Shown here: piece by piece, positions 44,143-55,233 of the stretch
Position numbering within the stretch: position 1 is the first letter of the stretch
How the letters are laid out: each line of letters opens with the position of its first letter
Source of the DNA: Streptomyces sp. TLI_105
Lineage (GTDB): Bacteria; Actinomycetota; Actinomycetes; Streptomycetales; Streptomycetaceae
Assembly (NCBI RefSeq): GCF_900105415.1
Contig: NZ_FNSM01000001.1
Span: 5,419,501-5,483,500, forward strand
Direction of reading: 5' to 3'
DNA length: 64,000 nucleotides
Notes under the pieces: model-generated
The model's input: only the letters and a program-made list of their open reading frames with translations
Told to the model about the DNA's origin: nothing
Databases searched by the model: none
Made by a program: the position numbers and the translations under genes

Positions 44143-44556
44143 GTGAGCCAGCGATCGCTCGTCCTGCTCAAGCCCGACGCCGTCCGCCGTGGCCTGATCG
44201 GCGAGATCATCGGCCGCATCGAGCGCAAGGCCGGATGGGCCATCACCGCCCTGGAGCTGCGCGAGCTGGACCAGGACACGCTGGAGCAGCACTACGGCGA
44301 GCACAAGGGCAAGCCCTTCTACGAGCCGCTGATGGGGTTCATGCAGTCCGGTCCGGTCGTCGCGCTCGTCGTCGAGGGCGAGCGGGTCATCGAGGGCCTG
44401 CGCACGCTCGCCGGCCCGACCGACCCGATCGCCGCCGCGCCGGGCTCGATCCGTGGCGATTTCGGCACCATCGTCCGGGAGAACCTGATCCACGCCTCGG
44501 ACTCGGAGGAGTCCGCGGCCCGCGAACTGAAGATCTTCTTCCCGGGTCTTGTCTGA
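44143..44556 (+). CDS. ndk: Nucleoside diphosphate kinase (137 aa)
   Basis: The enzyme balances NTP pools through a phospho-histidine intermediate. The signature [24 protein letters not shown] starts the protein, and [25 protein letters not shown] and [21 protein letters not shown] follow, with the active-site His in NLIHASD. The length is typical of the hexameric type. GTG 44143 is preceded by AAGGAG. TAGCCT at 44098-44103 may be its -10. A terminator hairpin lies 43 nt after the stop. Confidence 0.97.
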   Translation: MSQRSLVLLKPDAVRRGLIGEIIGRIERKAGWAITALELRELDQDTLEQHYGEHKGKPFYEPLMGFMQSGPVVALVVEGERVIEGLRTLAGPTDPIAAAPGSIRGDFGTIVRENLIHASDSEESAARELKIFFPGLV

Positions 44557-44598
44557 GCCGTTCGCTGACCCGACGTCAGTCGATCGGCACAACCCTGT

Positions 44599-44626
44599 GG
44601 GGCGACCGAAGGAATTCGGTCGCCCC
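44599..44626 (+). terminator. Terminator of ndk
   Basis: GGGGCGACCGAA (44599-44610) pairs perfectly with TTCGGTCGCCCC (44615-44626) over a GGAA tetraloop. Confidence 0.82.
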
Positions 44627-44779
44627 CAGGCATATGAACGCCCATCCCGGGAACGGATCGCCGCGTCCTGCCGTCACCTGTACAGAGGTGGACCACCGCG
44701 CGCCATCCGTGCGGGCGGCACTACGATGGAAAACTCCACGCCGCACCACTCTCAGCCATGGGAAATCAAGGGGAACTCA

Positions 44780-45799
44780 ATGTCGTTCATCGGCCGTGAC
44801 ATGGCTGTCGACCTCGGGACCGCCAACACGCTGGTGTACGTCAGGGGTCGAGGCATCGTTCTGAACGAGCCGTCAGTCGTCGCCATCAACACCAACACCG
44901 GAGGCATCCTCGCGGTCGGCGCCGAGGCGAAGAAGATGATCGGCCGGACCCCCGGCAACATCGTCGCCGTGCGCCCTCTCAAGGACGGCGTGATCGCCGA
45001 CTTCGAGATCACCGAGCGGATGCTCCGCTACTTCATCCTCAAGATCCACAAGCGCCGCTACCTGGCCCGCCCCCGCGTCGTCGTCTGCGTGCCCTCCGGC
45101 ATCACCGGAGTGGAGCGCCGCGCCGTCATCGAGGCGTCGACCCAGGCCGGCGCCCGTCAGGTGCACATCATCGAGGAGCCCATGGCGGCGGCCATCGGCG
45201 CGGGTCTCCCCGTCCACGAGGCCACCGGCAACATGGTCGTCGACATCGGCGGCGGCACCACCGAGGTCGCCGTCATCTCCCTCGGCGGAATCGTCACGGC
45301 ACAGTCCATCCGGGTCGCCGGCGACGAGCTGGACAACGCGATCATCCAGCACATCAAGAAGGAGTACTCCCTCCTCCTCGGCGAGCGCACCGCCGAACAG
45401 ATCAAGATCACCATCGGCTCCGCGTACGACCTCGACAAGGACGAGCACACCGAGATCCGCGGCCGCGACCTCGTCTCCGGTCTGCCCAAGACCGTGGTCA
45501 TCTCCGCGGCCGAGGTCCGCAAGGCCATCGAGGAGCCGGTCAACGCGATCGTCGACGCCGTGAAGACCACCCTCGACAAGTGCCCGCCGGAGCTCTCCGG
45601 TGACGTCATGGACCGCGGCATCGTTCTCACGGGTGGCGGCGCCCTGCTCCGCGGCCTCGACGAGCGCCTCCGGCGCGAGACCGGCATGCCGATCCACATC
45701 GCCGAGGACCCGCTGGACTCGGTGGCGCTCGGTTCCGGCAAGTGCGTGGAGGAGTTCGAGGCCCTCCAGCAGGTCCTGGACGCCCAGCCGCGCCGCTAG
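44780..45799 (+). CDS. mreB: MreB, actin-like spore-wall/cell-shape protein (339 aa)
   Basis: This is an actin-fold ATPase that polymerises at the membrane. In Streptomyces it guides spore-wall synthesis rather than rod elongation. Phosphate-1 is [16 protein letters not shown], phosphate-2 is [18 protein letters not shown] and the adenosine motif is [39 protein letters not shown] is the MreB signature. ATG 44780 follows AAGGGG with good spacing; an in-frame upstream ATG at 44726 lacks a site. The 223 bp upstream contain the ndk terminator and presumably a developmental promoter. It heads mreB-mreC-mreD-pbp2-rodA. Confidence 0.97.
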   Translation: MSFIGRDMAVDLGTANTLVYVRGRGIVLNEPSVVAINTNTGGILAVGAEAKKMIGRTPGNIVAVRPLKDGVIADFEITERMLRYFILKIHKRRYLARPRVVVCVPSGITGVERRAVIEASTQAGARQVHIIEEPMAAAIGAGLPVHEATGNMVVDIGGGTTEVAVISLGGIVTAQSIRVAGDELDNAIIQHIKKEYSLLLGERTAEQIKITIGSAYDLDKDEHTEIRGRDLVSGLPKTVVISAAEVRKAIEEPVNAIVDAVKTTLDKCPPELSGDVMDRGIVLTGGGALLRGLDERLRRETGMPIHIAEDPLDSVALGSGKCVEEFEALQQVLDAQPRR

Positions 45800-45864
45800 A
45801 ACCGCACCAACCGCAGTAGTACAGCCGAACAACCGAACCACGAGGAAAGGCACGGCCGCCGCAC

Positions 45865-46833
45865 GTGAGGGACACACGAGAGAGCCGGCTGCTCCTGGTG
45901 CTGCTGATCGCCATCGCGTTCGCACTGATCACGGTGGACATCCGCGGCGGTCAGGAGTCACCCGTCGACGGTGCCCGACAGGCCGCAGCGGCGGTCTTCG
46001 GGCCGGTCGAGAACGGTGTGGCGGCCGCCGTCGATCCCGTCGGCAACGCCATAGGCGCGGTACGGGACTCCGGGGAGCGGCACACCCGGATCGCCGCCCT
46101 GGAGAAGGAGAACGCCGAACTCAAGGCGAAGCTCGGCAGCGACGACCGCAACCGCAACCGGCTGCGCGAGCTCGACGCCATGCTCAAGACCGCCGGCGCC
46201 GGGCAGTACGGCATCAAGGGCGCCCAGGTCATCGCCATAGGAGCGGCCCAGGGCTTCTCCTGGACCGTCACCATCGACGTGGGCGCCCGCGACGGCATCA
46301 AGCGGGACATGACCGTGCTCAACGGCTCCGGGCTCGTCGGCCGCGTCACCACCGTCGGCCCCTCCACCTCCACGGTCCTCCTCGCCAACGACCCCGACTT
46401 CACCGTCGGCACCCGCATGGAGAAGAGCGACGAACTCGGCTTCGCCACCGGCCAGGGCGACAGCCCCCTCCTGGTCCAGCTCCTCAACGGCAAGGCCAAG
46501 GTCAAGCCCGGCGACCGGCTCGTCACCTTCGGATCGCGCGCCGACAAGCCCTTCGTGCCCGGCGTCCCGGTCGGCGAGGTCGTCCGCGTCGACCCGTCGG
46601 GCGGCGGCCTGACCCGCAACGTCTACGTCCGCCCGTACGTCGGCTTCACCAAGCTCGACATCGTCGGCGTCGTCGTCCAGGCCCCGCAGTCCGACCCGCG
46701 CGACATGGTCCTGCCGCAGAAGCCCAAGCCCGCCCCGACCGTCACCGTCACGGTCACACCATCGCCACCGGACGAACAGCAGAAGCCGAACGACGGTCAG
46801 AACCAGCAGGACCAGGGGGACGCGACACCGTGA
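45865..46833 (+). CDS. mreC: MreC, cell-shape scaffold protein (322 aa)
   Basis: This is a single-span membrane protein linking cytosolic MreB to extracytoplasmic wall enzymes. The short cytosolic head RDTRESR precedes the helix LLLVLLIAIAFALITVDI. A dimerising coiled coil (RIAALEKENAELKAKLG, ~73-90) follows, then the two MreC beta-barrels (AAQGFSWTVTIDVGARDGIKRDMTVLNGSGLVGRVTTVGPSTSTVLL; KPGDRLVTFGSRADKPFVPGVPVGEV). The proline-rich tail is variable. GTG 45865 has GAGGAAAGG about 14 nt upstream. The stop overlaps the mreD GTG (GTGA). Confidence 0.95.
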   Translation: MRDTRESRLLLVLLIAIAFALITVDIRGGQESPVDGARQAAAAVFGPVENGVAAAVDPVGNAIGAVRDSGERHTRIAALEKENAELKAKLGSDDRNRNRLRELDAMLKTAGAGQYGIKGAQVIAIGAAQGFSWTVTIDVGARDGIKRDMTVLNGSGLVGRVTTVGPSTSTVLLANDPDFTVGTRMEKSDELGFATGQGDSPLLVQLLNGKAKVKPGDRLVTFGSRADKPFVPGVPVGEVVRVDPSGGGLTRNVYVRPYVGFTKLDIVGVVVQAPQSDPRDMVLPQKPKPAPTVTVTVTPSPPDEQQKPNDGQNQQDQGDATP

Positions 46834-47498
46834 AGCTCAACCGCATCCTCCTCTCCGCCGCCCTGATCGTGGTGGCCCTGGTCGTCCAGGTCTCCGTCCT
46901 CGCCCGCCTCCAGCTCCCCGGCGCCGTCCCCGACCTCGTCCTCCTCACCGTCGTCGGCCTGGCCCTCGTCTACGGGCCCGTCAGCGGCTCCCTCGTCGGC
47001 TTCACCGCCGGCCTCCTCTCCGACCTCGCCCCGCCCGCCGACCACGCCGCCGGCCGCTACGCCCTCGTGCTCTGCGTCATCGGCTACCTCGTCGGCCTCG
47101 CGAAGCCGGACAACGGCCGGCTCACCTCGGCGACCGGCCCCATGGCCGTGGTCGTCGCCGCGGCCATCGGCTCCACGCTCCTCTACGCGGGCGTGGGCGC
47201 CCTCGTCGGCGACACCGCCGCCCGCCATGTCGGCCTCGGGTCCCTGCTGTTCACCGCGGCCGTGTACGACCTGCTCCTGGCGCCCTTCACGGTGCCGCTC
47301 ATCATGGCCCTCGCCCGCCGCGCCGAGAACGACCCGCTCGCCGACACCGGCGGCGGCAACGGCGTCGACGTCGCCTCCGGCTGGCTCTCCTCCGGCACCG
47401 GCCTGAGGATCGGCACCCAGCGCGGCGGCCTGCGGGTGAAGGCCGCACGGAACCGCGCCTCACGCGCCGGACGCATCAAGGGAGTCAAGCGACTGTGA
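46830..47498 (+). CDS. mreD: MreD, cell-shape membrane protein (222 aa)
   Basis: This is a polytopic membrane partner of MreC in the wall-synthesis complex. The core is VKLNRILLSAALIVVALVVQVSVLARLQLPGAVPDLVLLTVVGLALVYGPVSGSLVGFTAGLLSDL with five helices. The PDLVLL...G...G...GLL.DL pattern is the family hallmark. The C-terminal ~50 residues are basic and cytosolic (RNRASRAGRIKGVKRL). GTG 46830 overlaps the mreC stop by 4 bp, indicating coupled translation. Confidence 0.93.
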   Translation: MKLNRILLSAALIVVALVVQVSVLARLQLPGAVPDLVLLTVVGLALVYGPVSGSLVGFTAGLLSDLAPPADHAAGRYALVLCVIGYLVGLAKPDNGRLTSATGPMAVVVAAAIGSTLLYAGVGALVGDTAARHVGLGSLLFTAAVYDLLLAPFTVPLIMALARRAENDPLADTGGGNGVDVASGWLSSGTGLRIGTQRGGLRVKAARNRASRAGRIKGVKRL

Positions 47499-47517
47499 CC
47501 GAGGGGGCACCGGCAGT

Positions 47518-49773
47518 ATGAGCAACATCCCCGAGACCGGACGGACCCCCCGGGTCCAGATCCGGCTCGTCGTCATCCAGATCCTCGTCTTCTCCCTGCT
47601 CCTCACCCTGGGGGGCCGGCTCTGGTACCTCCAGATCCGCAACGGCAAGGAGTACACGGACGAGGCGAAGAACAACCACGTCCAGCAGGTCGTCCAGCCC
47701 GCCGTCCGCGGCTCGCTCCTCGACGCCCGCGGCGTCCCGCTCGCCGACAACGAGACCCGGCTCGTGGTCTCCGCGTCCCGCACCGATCTGATGAAGATGA
47801 AGGACCGGGGCAAGGCCGTCCTCACCCGGCTCGCCGACGTCCTCGACATGAAGCCCGTCGACGTCATCAACAAGATCCGGCTCTGCGACTCCAAGACGCC
47901 CAAGCCCTGCTGGAACGGTTCGCCCTACCAGCCGATCCCCGTCACCGACGAGGCCACCACCCAGCAGGCCCTCCAGATCCGGGAGCGCGCCGAGGACTTC
48001 CCCGGCATCACCGCCGAACCCACCGCCGTCCGCCGCTACCCGGCCCCCGGCAAGTCCCGCACCTCCCAGGTCCTCGGCTACCTCTCGCCCGTCACCGACG
48101 CCGAGATCGAGAAGGCCAAGGACACCGACTCGCCGTTCCTCCGCTCCGACCAGGTCGGCCGCTCCGGCCTGGAGCGCACGTACGACAAGGAACTGCGCGG
48201 CAAGGCCGGCGTCACTCGCTACGAGGTCGACAACCTCGGCCGCGTCATCGGCCAGGCCAAGAACGACCCCGCCGTGCCCGGCTCCAACGTCGTCACCTCC
48301 ATCGACGCCCGCGTCCAGGCGGTCGCCGAATGGGAGCTGCACAACGCGATGGTCGAGGCCCGCAAGGTCGTCGACAGGAACACCAACGAGAACTACAAGG
48401 CCGACTCCGGCGCCGTCGTCGTCATGGAGGCCAAGACCGGCCGCATCGTCGCCATGGCCTCGCAGCCCGACTACGACCCCAACGCCTGGGTCGGCGGCAT
48501 CTCCGCCAAGGACTACGCGGCCCTCACCGGCAAGGACTCCAACTTCCCCCTCCTCAACCGGGCCATCCAGGGCCAGGCTGCCCCCGGCTCCATCTTCAAG
48601 GTCGTCTCGACCGCCGCCGCCATCCAAGCGGGCTACGACTTCGACGGCCGCTACCCGTGCACCAGCTCGTACTCCATCGGCAACCAGGTCTTCAAGAACT
48701 TCGAATCGCAGAACCACGGCCCCATCAGCCTCGGCCGCGCCCTCGAAGTCTCCTGCGACACCGTCTTCTACGCCCTCGCCCACCAGCAGTGGATCAAGGA
48801 CGGCGGGATGAAGCCGAAGAAGAACCCGGGCGACTGGTTCTACAAGACCGCCCACCAGTTCGGCCTCGGCGCCGAGACCGGCATCGACCTCCCCAACGAG
48901 GTCTCCGGCCGCGTCCCCGACCGCCAGTGGAAGCAGAAGTTCTGGGAGGCCAACAAGGACTGGTGGTGCAAGTACGGCAAGAAGGGCGGCACCTACGTCC
49001 AGCAGCTCTCGTACGAGAACTGCCTGGAGGGCAACCTGATGCGCGCCGGTGACTCCGTCAACTACTCCATCGGACAGGGCGACACCCTCGTCACCCCCAT
49101 CCAGATGGCCACCATCTACGCCGCCATCTCCAACGGCGGCACCCTGTGGAACCCCACCGTCGGCAAGGCCGTCATCAGCCCCGACGGCAAGAAGGTGAAG
49201 GAGATCGCGCCCAAGTCGCACGGCAGGCTCCCCTTCGACGCCGCCACCCGCGACTTGATAGACGAAGCCCTCGCGGGAGTCGCCACCCGCGGTACCGCCG
49301 CCTGGCGTTTCGCCCAGGTCGGCTGGCCGCAGGACAAGATCCCGATGCACGCCAAGACGGGTACCGCCGAGGTCTACGGCAAGCAGACGACCTCCTGGTT
49401 CGCCACGTACACCAAGGACTACGCGATCGTCATGACGATCTCCCAGGGTGGTACCGGCTCCGGCGCCTCCGGCCCCGCCGTGCGCAACATCTACGACGCG
49501 ATCTACGGACTCGACGACGCCGGCAACCAGGACCTCAAGCGGGCCCTGCTGCCGCAGCCGCAGAAGGCCCTGCCGAAGATCGAGGCCGACGGCTCCATCG
49601 ACGCGCCGAAGATCAAGCCGTACGACCCGGAGGCGCAGAAGGTCGACGAGACGAAGCAGAAGGTCGACGACACCCAGCCGCCGGCCCCACCGGCCGACCC
49701 CGTGACGCCCACCAGGAAGCCGGACGACGACCAGCAGCTGGCGGGCCCGCCCGCCGCCCGCGGGAGGCTCTGA
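47518..49773 (+). CDS. pbp2: Penicillin-binding protein 2, class B transpeptidase (751 aa)
   Basis: This wall-crosslinking transpeptidase works with RodA. One N-terminal helix (IRLVVIQILVFSLLLTLGGRLW) anchors it. The pedestal contains RGSLLDARGVPLADNETRLVV. The transpeptidase motifs are S358-x-x-K in APGSIFKV, SCD in EVSCDTVFYAL and K613-T-G in HAKTGTAEVYG. A cysteine-containing insert (EANKDWWCKYGKKGGTYVQQLSYENCLEG) is typical of the actinomycete form. The tail of ~80 residues is rich in Pro, Asp and Lys. ATG 47518 lies 19 nt after mreD with GAGGGGG upstream. The rodA start follows 4 nt after its stop. Confidence 0.95.
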   Translation: MSNIPETGRTPRVQIRLVVIQILVFSLLLTLGGRLWYLQIRNGKEYTDEAKNNHVQQVVQPAVRGSLLDARGVPLADNETRLVVSASRTDLMKMKDRGKAVLTRLADVLDMKPVDVINKIRLCDSKTPKPCWNGSPYQPIPVTDEATTQQALQIRERAEDFPGITAEPTAVRRYPAPGKSRTSQVLGYLSPVTDAEIEKAKDTDSPFLRSDQVGRSGLERTYDKELRGKAGVTRYEVDNLGRVIGQAKNDPAVPGSNVVTSIDARVQAVAEWELHNAMVEARKVVDRNTNENYKADSGAVVVMEAKTGRIVAMASQPDYDPNAWVGGISAKDYAALTGKDSNFPLLNRAIQGQAAPGSIFKVVSTAAAIQAGYDFDGRYPCTSSYSIGNQVFKNFESQNHGPISLGRALEVSCDTVFYALAHQQWIKDGGMKPKKNPGDWFYKTAHQFGLGAETGIDLPNEVSGRVPDRQWKQKFWEANKDWWCKYGKKGGTYVQQLSYENCLEGNLMRAGDSVNYSIGQGDTLVTPIQMATIYAAISNGGTLWNPTVGKAVISPDGKKVKEIAPKSHGRLPFDAATRDLIDEALAGVATRGTAAWRFAQVGWPQDKIPMHAKTGTAEVYGKQTTSWFATYTKDYAIVMTISQGGTGSGASGPAVRNIYDAIYGLDDAGNQDLKRALLPQPQKALPKIEADGSIDAPKIKPYDPEAQKVDETKQKVDDTQPPAPPADPVTPTRKPDDDQQLAGPPAARGRL

Positions 49774-49777
49774 ACAG

Positions 49778-50977
49778 ATGACGGCACCCCACGGCTTCTC
49801 CGTCTCCCGGTACGCACCCGAGCGCGGCACCCTCGCCAGGCTGACCGCCCGCGACTCGATGCTCCGCCGGCTCGACTGGCCCATACTGCTCTCGGCGCTC
49901 GCCCTCTCCGGCGTCGGCTCGCTGCTCGTCTGGTCCGCCACCCGCGGCCGCACCGAGCTCAACCAGGGCGACCCGTACTACTTCCTCTTCCGGCACCTGC
50001 TCAACACCGGCATCGGCCTCGCCCTGATGATCGGCACGATCTGGCTCGGCCACCGCACCCTGCGCGGCGCGGTGCCGATCCTCTACGGCCTCTCGATCGT
50101 GCTGATCCTCGCCGTCCTCACCCCGCTCGGCGCCACCATCAACGGCGCCCACGCGTGGATCGTCATCGGCGGCGGCTTCTCCCTCCAGCCCAGCGAGTTC
50201 GTGAAGATCACGATCATCCTGATCATGGCGATGCTCCTCGCCGCCAAGGTCGACGCCGGCGACCAGCTCCACCCCGACCACCGCACCGTCGCCAAGGCCC
50301 TGGCCCTGGCCGCCCTCCCCATGGGCATCGTCATGCTGATGCCCGACCTCGGCTCGGTCATGGTCATGGCGGTCATCGTGCTGGGCGTGCTGCTCGCCTC
50401 CGGCGCCTCCAACCGCTGGGTCCTCGGCCTCATCGGCGCCGGCGTCCTCGGCGCGGTCCTCGTCACCGCGCTCGGCATGCTCGACGAGTACCAGATCAAC
50501 CGCTTCGCCGCCTTCGCCAACCCCGACCTCGACCCCGCCGGCGTCGGCTACAACACCAACCAGGCCCGCATCGCCATCGGTTCCGGCGGCCTCCTCGGCG
50601 CGGGCCTCTTCAAGGGCTCGCAGACCACCGGCCAGTTCGTCCCCGAACAGCAGACCGACTTCGTCTTCACGGTGGCCGGCGAGGAACTCGGCTTCGTCGG
50701 CGCCGGCCTGATCCTCGTCCTCCTCGGCGTCATCCTCTGGCGCTCCTGCCGGATCGCCCGCGAGACCACCGAGCTCTACGGCACGATCGTCGCGGCCGGC
50801 ATCATCGCCTGGTTCGCCTTCCAGTCCTTCGAGAACATCGGCATGACGCTCGGCATCATGCCGGTCGCCGGCCTCCCGCTGCCGTTCGTCTCCTACGGCG
50901 GCTCGTCGATGTTCGCCGTGTGGGTGGCCATCGGACTGCTCCAGTCGATCCGCGTACAACGCCCGATGACGGCATGA
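49778..50977 (+). CDS. rodA: RodA/SEDS peptidoglycan glycosyltransferase (399 aa)
   Basis: This is a SEDS-family glycan polymerase and partner of PBP2; in Streptomyces the spore-wall member is also called Sfr. It has ten helices, with INGAHAWIVIGGGFSLQPSEFVKITIIL, the catalytic-site region MLMPDLGSVMVMAVI, the large outer loop with QARIAIGSGGLLGAGLFKGSQTTGQFVPEQQTDFVFTVAGEELGFVGA, and PVAGLPLPFVSYGGSSM. All are standard SEDS landmarks. The N-terminal 30 residues are cytosolic. ATG 49778 has GGGAGG, which also covers the end of pbp2. The following gene starts 29 nt later but is functionally different. Confidence 0.95.
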   Translation: MTAPHGFSVSRYAPERGTLARLTARDSMLRRLDWPILLSALALSGVGSLLVWSATRGRTELNQGDPYYFLFRHLLNTGIGLALMIGTIWLGHRTLRGAVPILYGLSIVLILAVLTPLGATINGAHAWIVIGGGFSLQPSEFVKITIILIMAMLLAAKVDAGDQLHPDHRTVAKALALAALPMGIVMLMPDLGSVMVMAVIVLGVLLASGASNRWVLGLIGAGVLGAVLVTALGMLDEYQINRFAAFANPDLDPAGVGYNTNQARIAIGSGGLLGAGLFKGSQTTGQFVPEQQTDFVFTVAGEELGFVGAGLILVLLGVILWRSCRIARETTELYGTIVAAGIIAWFAFQSFENIGMTLGIMPVAGLPLPFVSYGGSSMFAVWVAIGLLQSIRVQRPMTA

Positions 50978-51006
50978 CGGCGGCGGGAGGCGGTTAGAAG
51001 CGAGGT

Positions 51007-52521
51007 ATGGCCGAGACGAAGCGCGAGATCGAGCGAAAGTACGAAGCCACCGGCGAGACCCCGCCACCGGACCTCACCCGCGTCCCCGGAGTCTCCGAGG
51101 TCGTGGACCGGGGCGTCATGGAACTGGACGCCGTCTACTACGACACCCCGGACCTCCGGCTGGCGGCCGACGCGGTCACCCTCCGCCGCCGCACCGGCGG
51201 AAGCGACGCCGGCTGGCACGTGAAGTTCCCCGTCGCCGCCGGAGTCCGCGACGAGATCAGGGCCCCGCTGAGCGACACCCTGCCGGGTGAGCTCGCGGGG
51301 CTCCTGCGCTCCCGCGTCCGCGACGCCGAGATCGTCCCGACCGTCCGCCTCCGCTCGGCGCGTGACGTCCGCCACCTCCTCGACGCCGACGGCGCACTCC
51401 TCGCCGAACTCTCCGTCGACACCGTCCACGCCGAACGCCTGCCCGAAGGCGCGGCGGCCACCTGGACCGAGATCGAGGTCGAACTCGCGGACGACGTCGA
51501 CCCCGCCCTCCTCGACGCCGTCGACGAACACCTCCGCAAGGCCGGCGTCCACCCCTCCGCGTCGCCGTCCAAACTCGCCCGGGCCCTCGCGGAGACCGGC
51601 TCGGAGCCCCAACCGGCCCCCACCGCAGGGAAGCCCGGCACCGCGGGCGCCGCCGTCCTCGCCTACGTACGCGAACAGGCCGACGCGATCGTCGCGCTCG
51701 ACCCCGCCGTACGCCGCGACCTGCCCGACGCCGTCCACCAGATGCGGGTCGCCTGCCGCCGGATGCGCAGCGCCCTCAAGACCTACCGCAAGGTCCTCGA
51801 CCGGCTCGTCACCGACCCCGTCGGCGACGAGCTGAAATGGCTCGCCGGAGAGCTCGGCGTCGCCCGCGACCAGGAGGTCCTCGACGCACGACTGCACGCC
51901 CGCGTAGCCGACCTGCCCCCCACCCTCGTCCTCGGCCCCGTCGAGGCCCGGCTGCGCCGCCGGGACGCCGCCCTCGCCAGGAACGCCCGGCACCAGGCCC
52001 TCGCCGCCCTCGACTCCGCCCGCTACCTCACCCTCCTCGACACCCTCGACGCGCTCCTCGCCGACCCGCCGCTGCGCAAGGCCGCCCGCCGCGACGCCCA
52101 CCCGGTCCTCGCCCGCGCCGTCCGCAAGGACCACGACCGCCTCGGCGGCCGGATCGAGCACGCCCTCTCCCTCGCCCCCGGCCACGAGCGCGACCTCGCC
52201 CTCCACGAGGCCCGCAAGGCCGCCAAACGCGCCCGCTACGCCGCCGACGCGGCCCGCCCCACCCTCGGCAAACCCGCCAAGCGGCTCTCGAAACGCGTCA
52301 AGGCCGTCCAGTCCCTCCTCGGCGAACACCAGGACGCCGTCGTCGCCCGCGCCGCCCTCCGGGAGTTCGGGATCATGGCCCACGGCGCCGGCGAATCGGC
52401 CTTCACCTGGGGACTTCTCCACGGCCGCGAGGAGGCGGCGGCCGACGCGACCGAGCGGGAACTGCCCGGGGTCTGGGCCCGCGCCTCGGCCCCGAAGCTC
52501 ACGGCGGCTCTGACCCGCTGA
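51007..52521 (+). CDS. CYTH and CHAD domain protein (504 aa)
   Basis: The N-terminal CYTH/triphosphate-tunnel domain (residues ~1-195) opens with the EIERKYE triphosphate-binding motif and contains MELDAVYYDTPDLRLAADAVTLRRRTGG and TEIEVELADD. The C-terminal CHAD domain (~215-500) is a helical bundle with conserved His/Arg helices (AVHQMRVACRRMRSALKTYRKVLD; LHEARKAAKRARYAADAA), known to bind polyphosphate. Such fusions are thought to act on inorganic polyphosphate or triphosphate; the exact reaction here is not known. TAGAAG 6 nt before ATG 51007 might be a -10, while GCGAGG just upstream is a weak ribosome site. Confidence 0.9.
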   Translation: MAETKREIERKYEATGETPPPDLTRVPGVSEVVDRGVMELDAVYYDTPDLRLAADAVTLRRRTGGSDAGWHVKFPVAAGVRDEIRAPLSDTLPGELAGLLRSRVRDAEIVPTVRLRSARDVRHLLDADGALLAELSVDTVHAERLPEGAAATWTEIEVELADDVDPALLDAVDEHLRKAGVHPSASPSKLARALAETGSEPQPAPTAGKPGTAGAAVLAYVREQADAIVALDPAVRRDLPDAVHQMRVACRRMRSALKTYRKVLDRLVTDPVGDELKWLAGELGVARDQEVLDARLHARVADLPPTLVLGPVEARLRRRDAALARNARHQALAALDSARYLTLLDTLDALLADPPLRKAARRDAHPVLARAVRKDHDRLGGRIEHALSLAPGHERDLALHEARKAAKRARYAADAARPTLGKPAKRLSKRVKAVQSLLGEHQDAVVARAALREFGIMAHGAGESAFTWGLLHGREEAAADATERELPGVWARASAPKLTAALTR

Positions 52522-52573
52522 GCACCGGGGTACGCTTGAGAGTCGCCCCCCTGCCAGCTCACGAAGGTTCGAG

Positions 52574-54505
<1,932 letters not shown>

Positions 54506-54514
54506 CGCTTGAAT

Positions 54515-54552
54515 GACGGCCCGGCGAAAGGGAAACCCTTCGCCGGGCCGTC
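54515..54552 (+). terminator. Terminator of the radical SAM gene
   Basis: GACGGCCCGGCG (54515-54526) and GGG at 54530-54532 pair with CCCTTCGCCGGGCCGTC (54536-54552), with one bulged A and an AAA loop. It lies 10 nt past the stop and argues against translation starting at ATG 54513. Confidence 0.85.
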
Positions 54553-54566
54553 GCGTCATTTCCGGC

Positions 54567-55229
54567 ATGAACACGGAGAACGCCAGGTCACGGCACCCGA
54601 ACGAGCCCACGGGCTGTCTCACGGGGGTGGCGCGGGCCATCGCCCTGGTGATCGTCCTGCCCGTCCGGCTGGTCTGGGACGCCCTGGCCTACTGCCTCAA
54701 GCAGCTGTGGCGCTGGGTCCTCGCGCCGCTCGGACGGGCCCTCGGCTGGCTGATCCACCACCTCCTCGTCATCCCGCTGCGGTTCCTGTGGGAGTGGGTG
54801 CTCGCCCCGGTCGGCCGGGCCCTCTGGTGGGTGATCGACCTGCTGATCGTCACCCCCCTGAAGTGGCTCGGGCGCTGGGTCCTCCTTCCCGTCGCCAAAG
54901 CCGTCTGGCGGGTCGTCGACCTGCTGCTCGTCACCCCGCTGACCTGGCTCTGGCGGTACGTGCTCGCCCCCGTGGGCCGGGCGGTCGGCGCCGCGGTCGC
55001 CTGGGCCTGGCGGATCGGGGGCCTGATCTCCCGGGCCCTCGGGCGCGCCGTCGGCTGGGTGCTGTGGAACGCGATCGGACGCCCCCTCGCCTGGACGTAC
55101 CGGGTGATCCTCACGCCCCTCGGCCACTGGCTGCGCACCTGGGTGTGGGCACCCCTCGCCTCCGTCGGGCGAGCCGTCCGCGCCGCCGCCCGCGAGGTGC
55201 GCCTCGCCCTCTTCGGCGGGCCCCGCTGA
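54567..55229 (+). CDS. Membrane protein of exact 27-residue repeats (220 aa), unknown function
   Basis: Four consecutive units begin at residues 47, 74, 101 and 128. They have the consensus L-W-x-W-V-L-A-P-V-G-R-A-x-W-W-V-I-D-L-L-x-V-T-P-L-x-W. Units 1-3 are exactly 27 residues (81 bp: 54705-54785, 54786-54866, 54867-54947), and later units decay (LGRAVGWVLWNAIGRPLAWTYRVILTPLGHW). The protein is very rich in Trp, Leu, Val and Arg with almost no acidic residues, so each unit could be a pair of short in-plane or membrane-crossing helices with an arginine at a fixed place. I do not recognise the family. ATG 54567 is used because the earlier ATG 54513 lies in a terminator. No ribosome site is clear. 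Confidence 0.75.
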   Translation: MNTENARSRHPNEPTGCLTGVARAIALVIVLPVRLVWDALAYCLKQLWRWVLAPLGRALGWLIHHLLVIPLRFLWEWVLAPVGRALWWVIDLLIVTPLKWLGRWVLLPVAKAVWRVVDLLLVTPLTWLWRYVLAPVGRAVGAAVAWAWRIGGLISRALGRAVGWVLWNAIGRPLAWTYRVILTPLGHWLRTWVWAPLASVGRAVRAAAREVRLALFGGPR

Positions 55230-55233
55230 CCTG

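Noticed and set aside
54513..54566. ATG 54513 as the start of the repeat-protein gene
   Set aside because: It lies at the foot of the terminator hairpin of the radical SAM gene (54515-54552).
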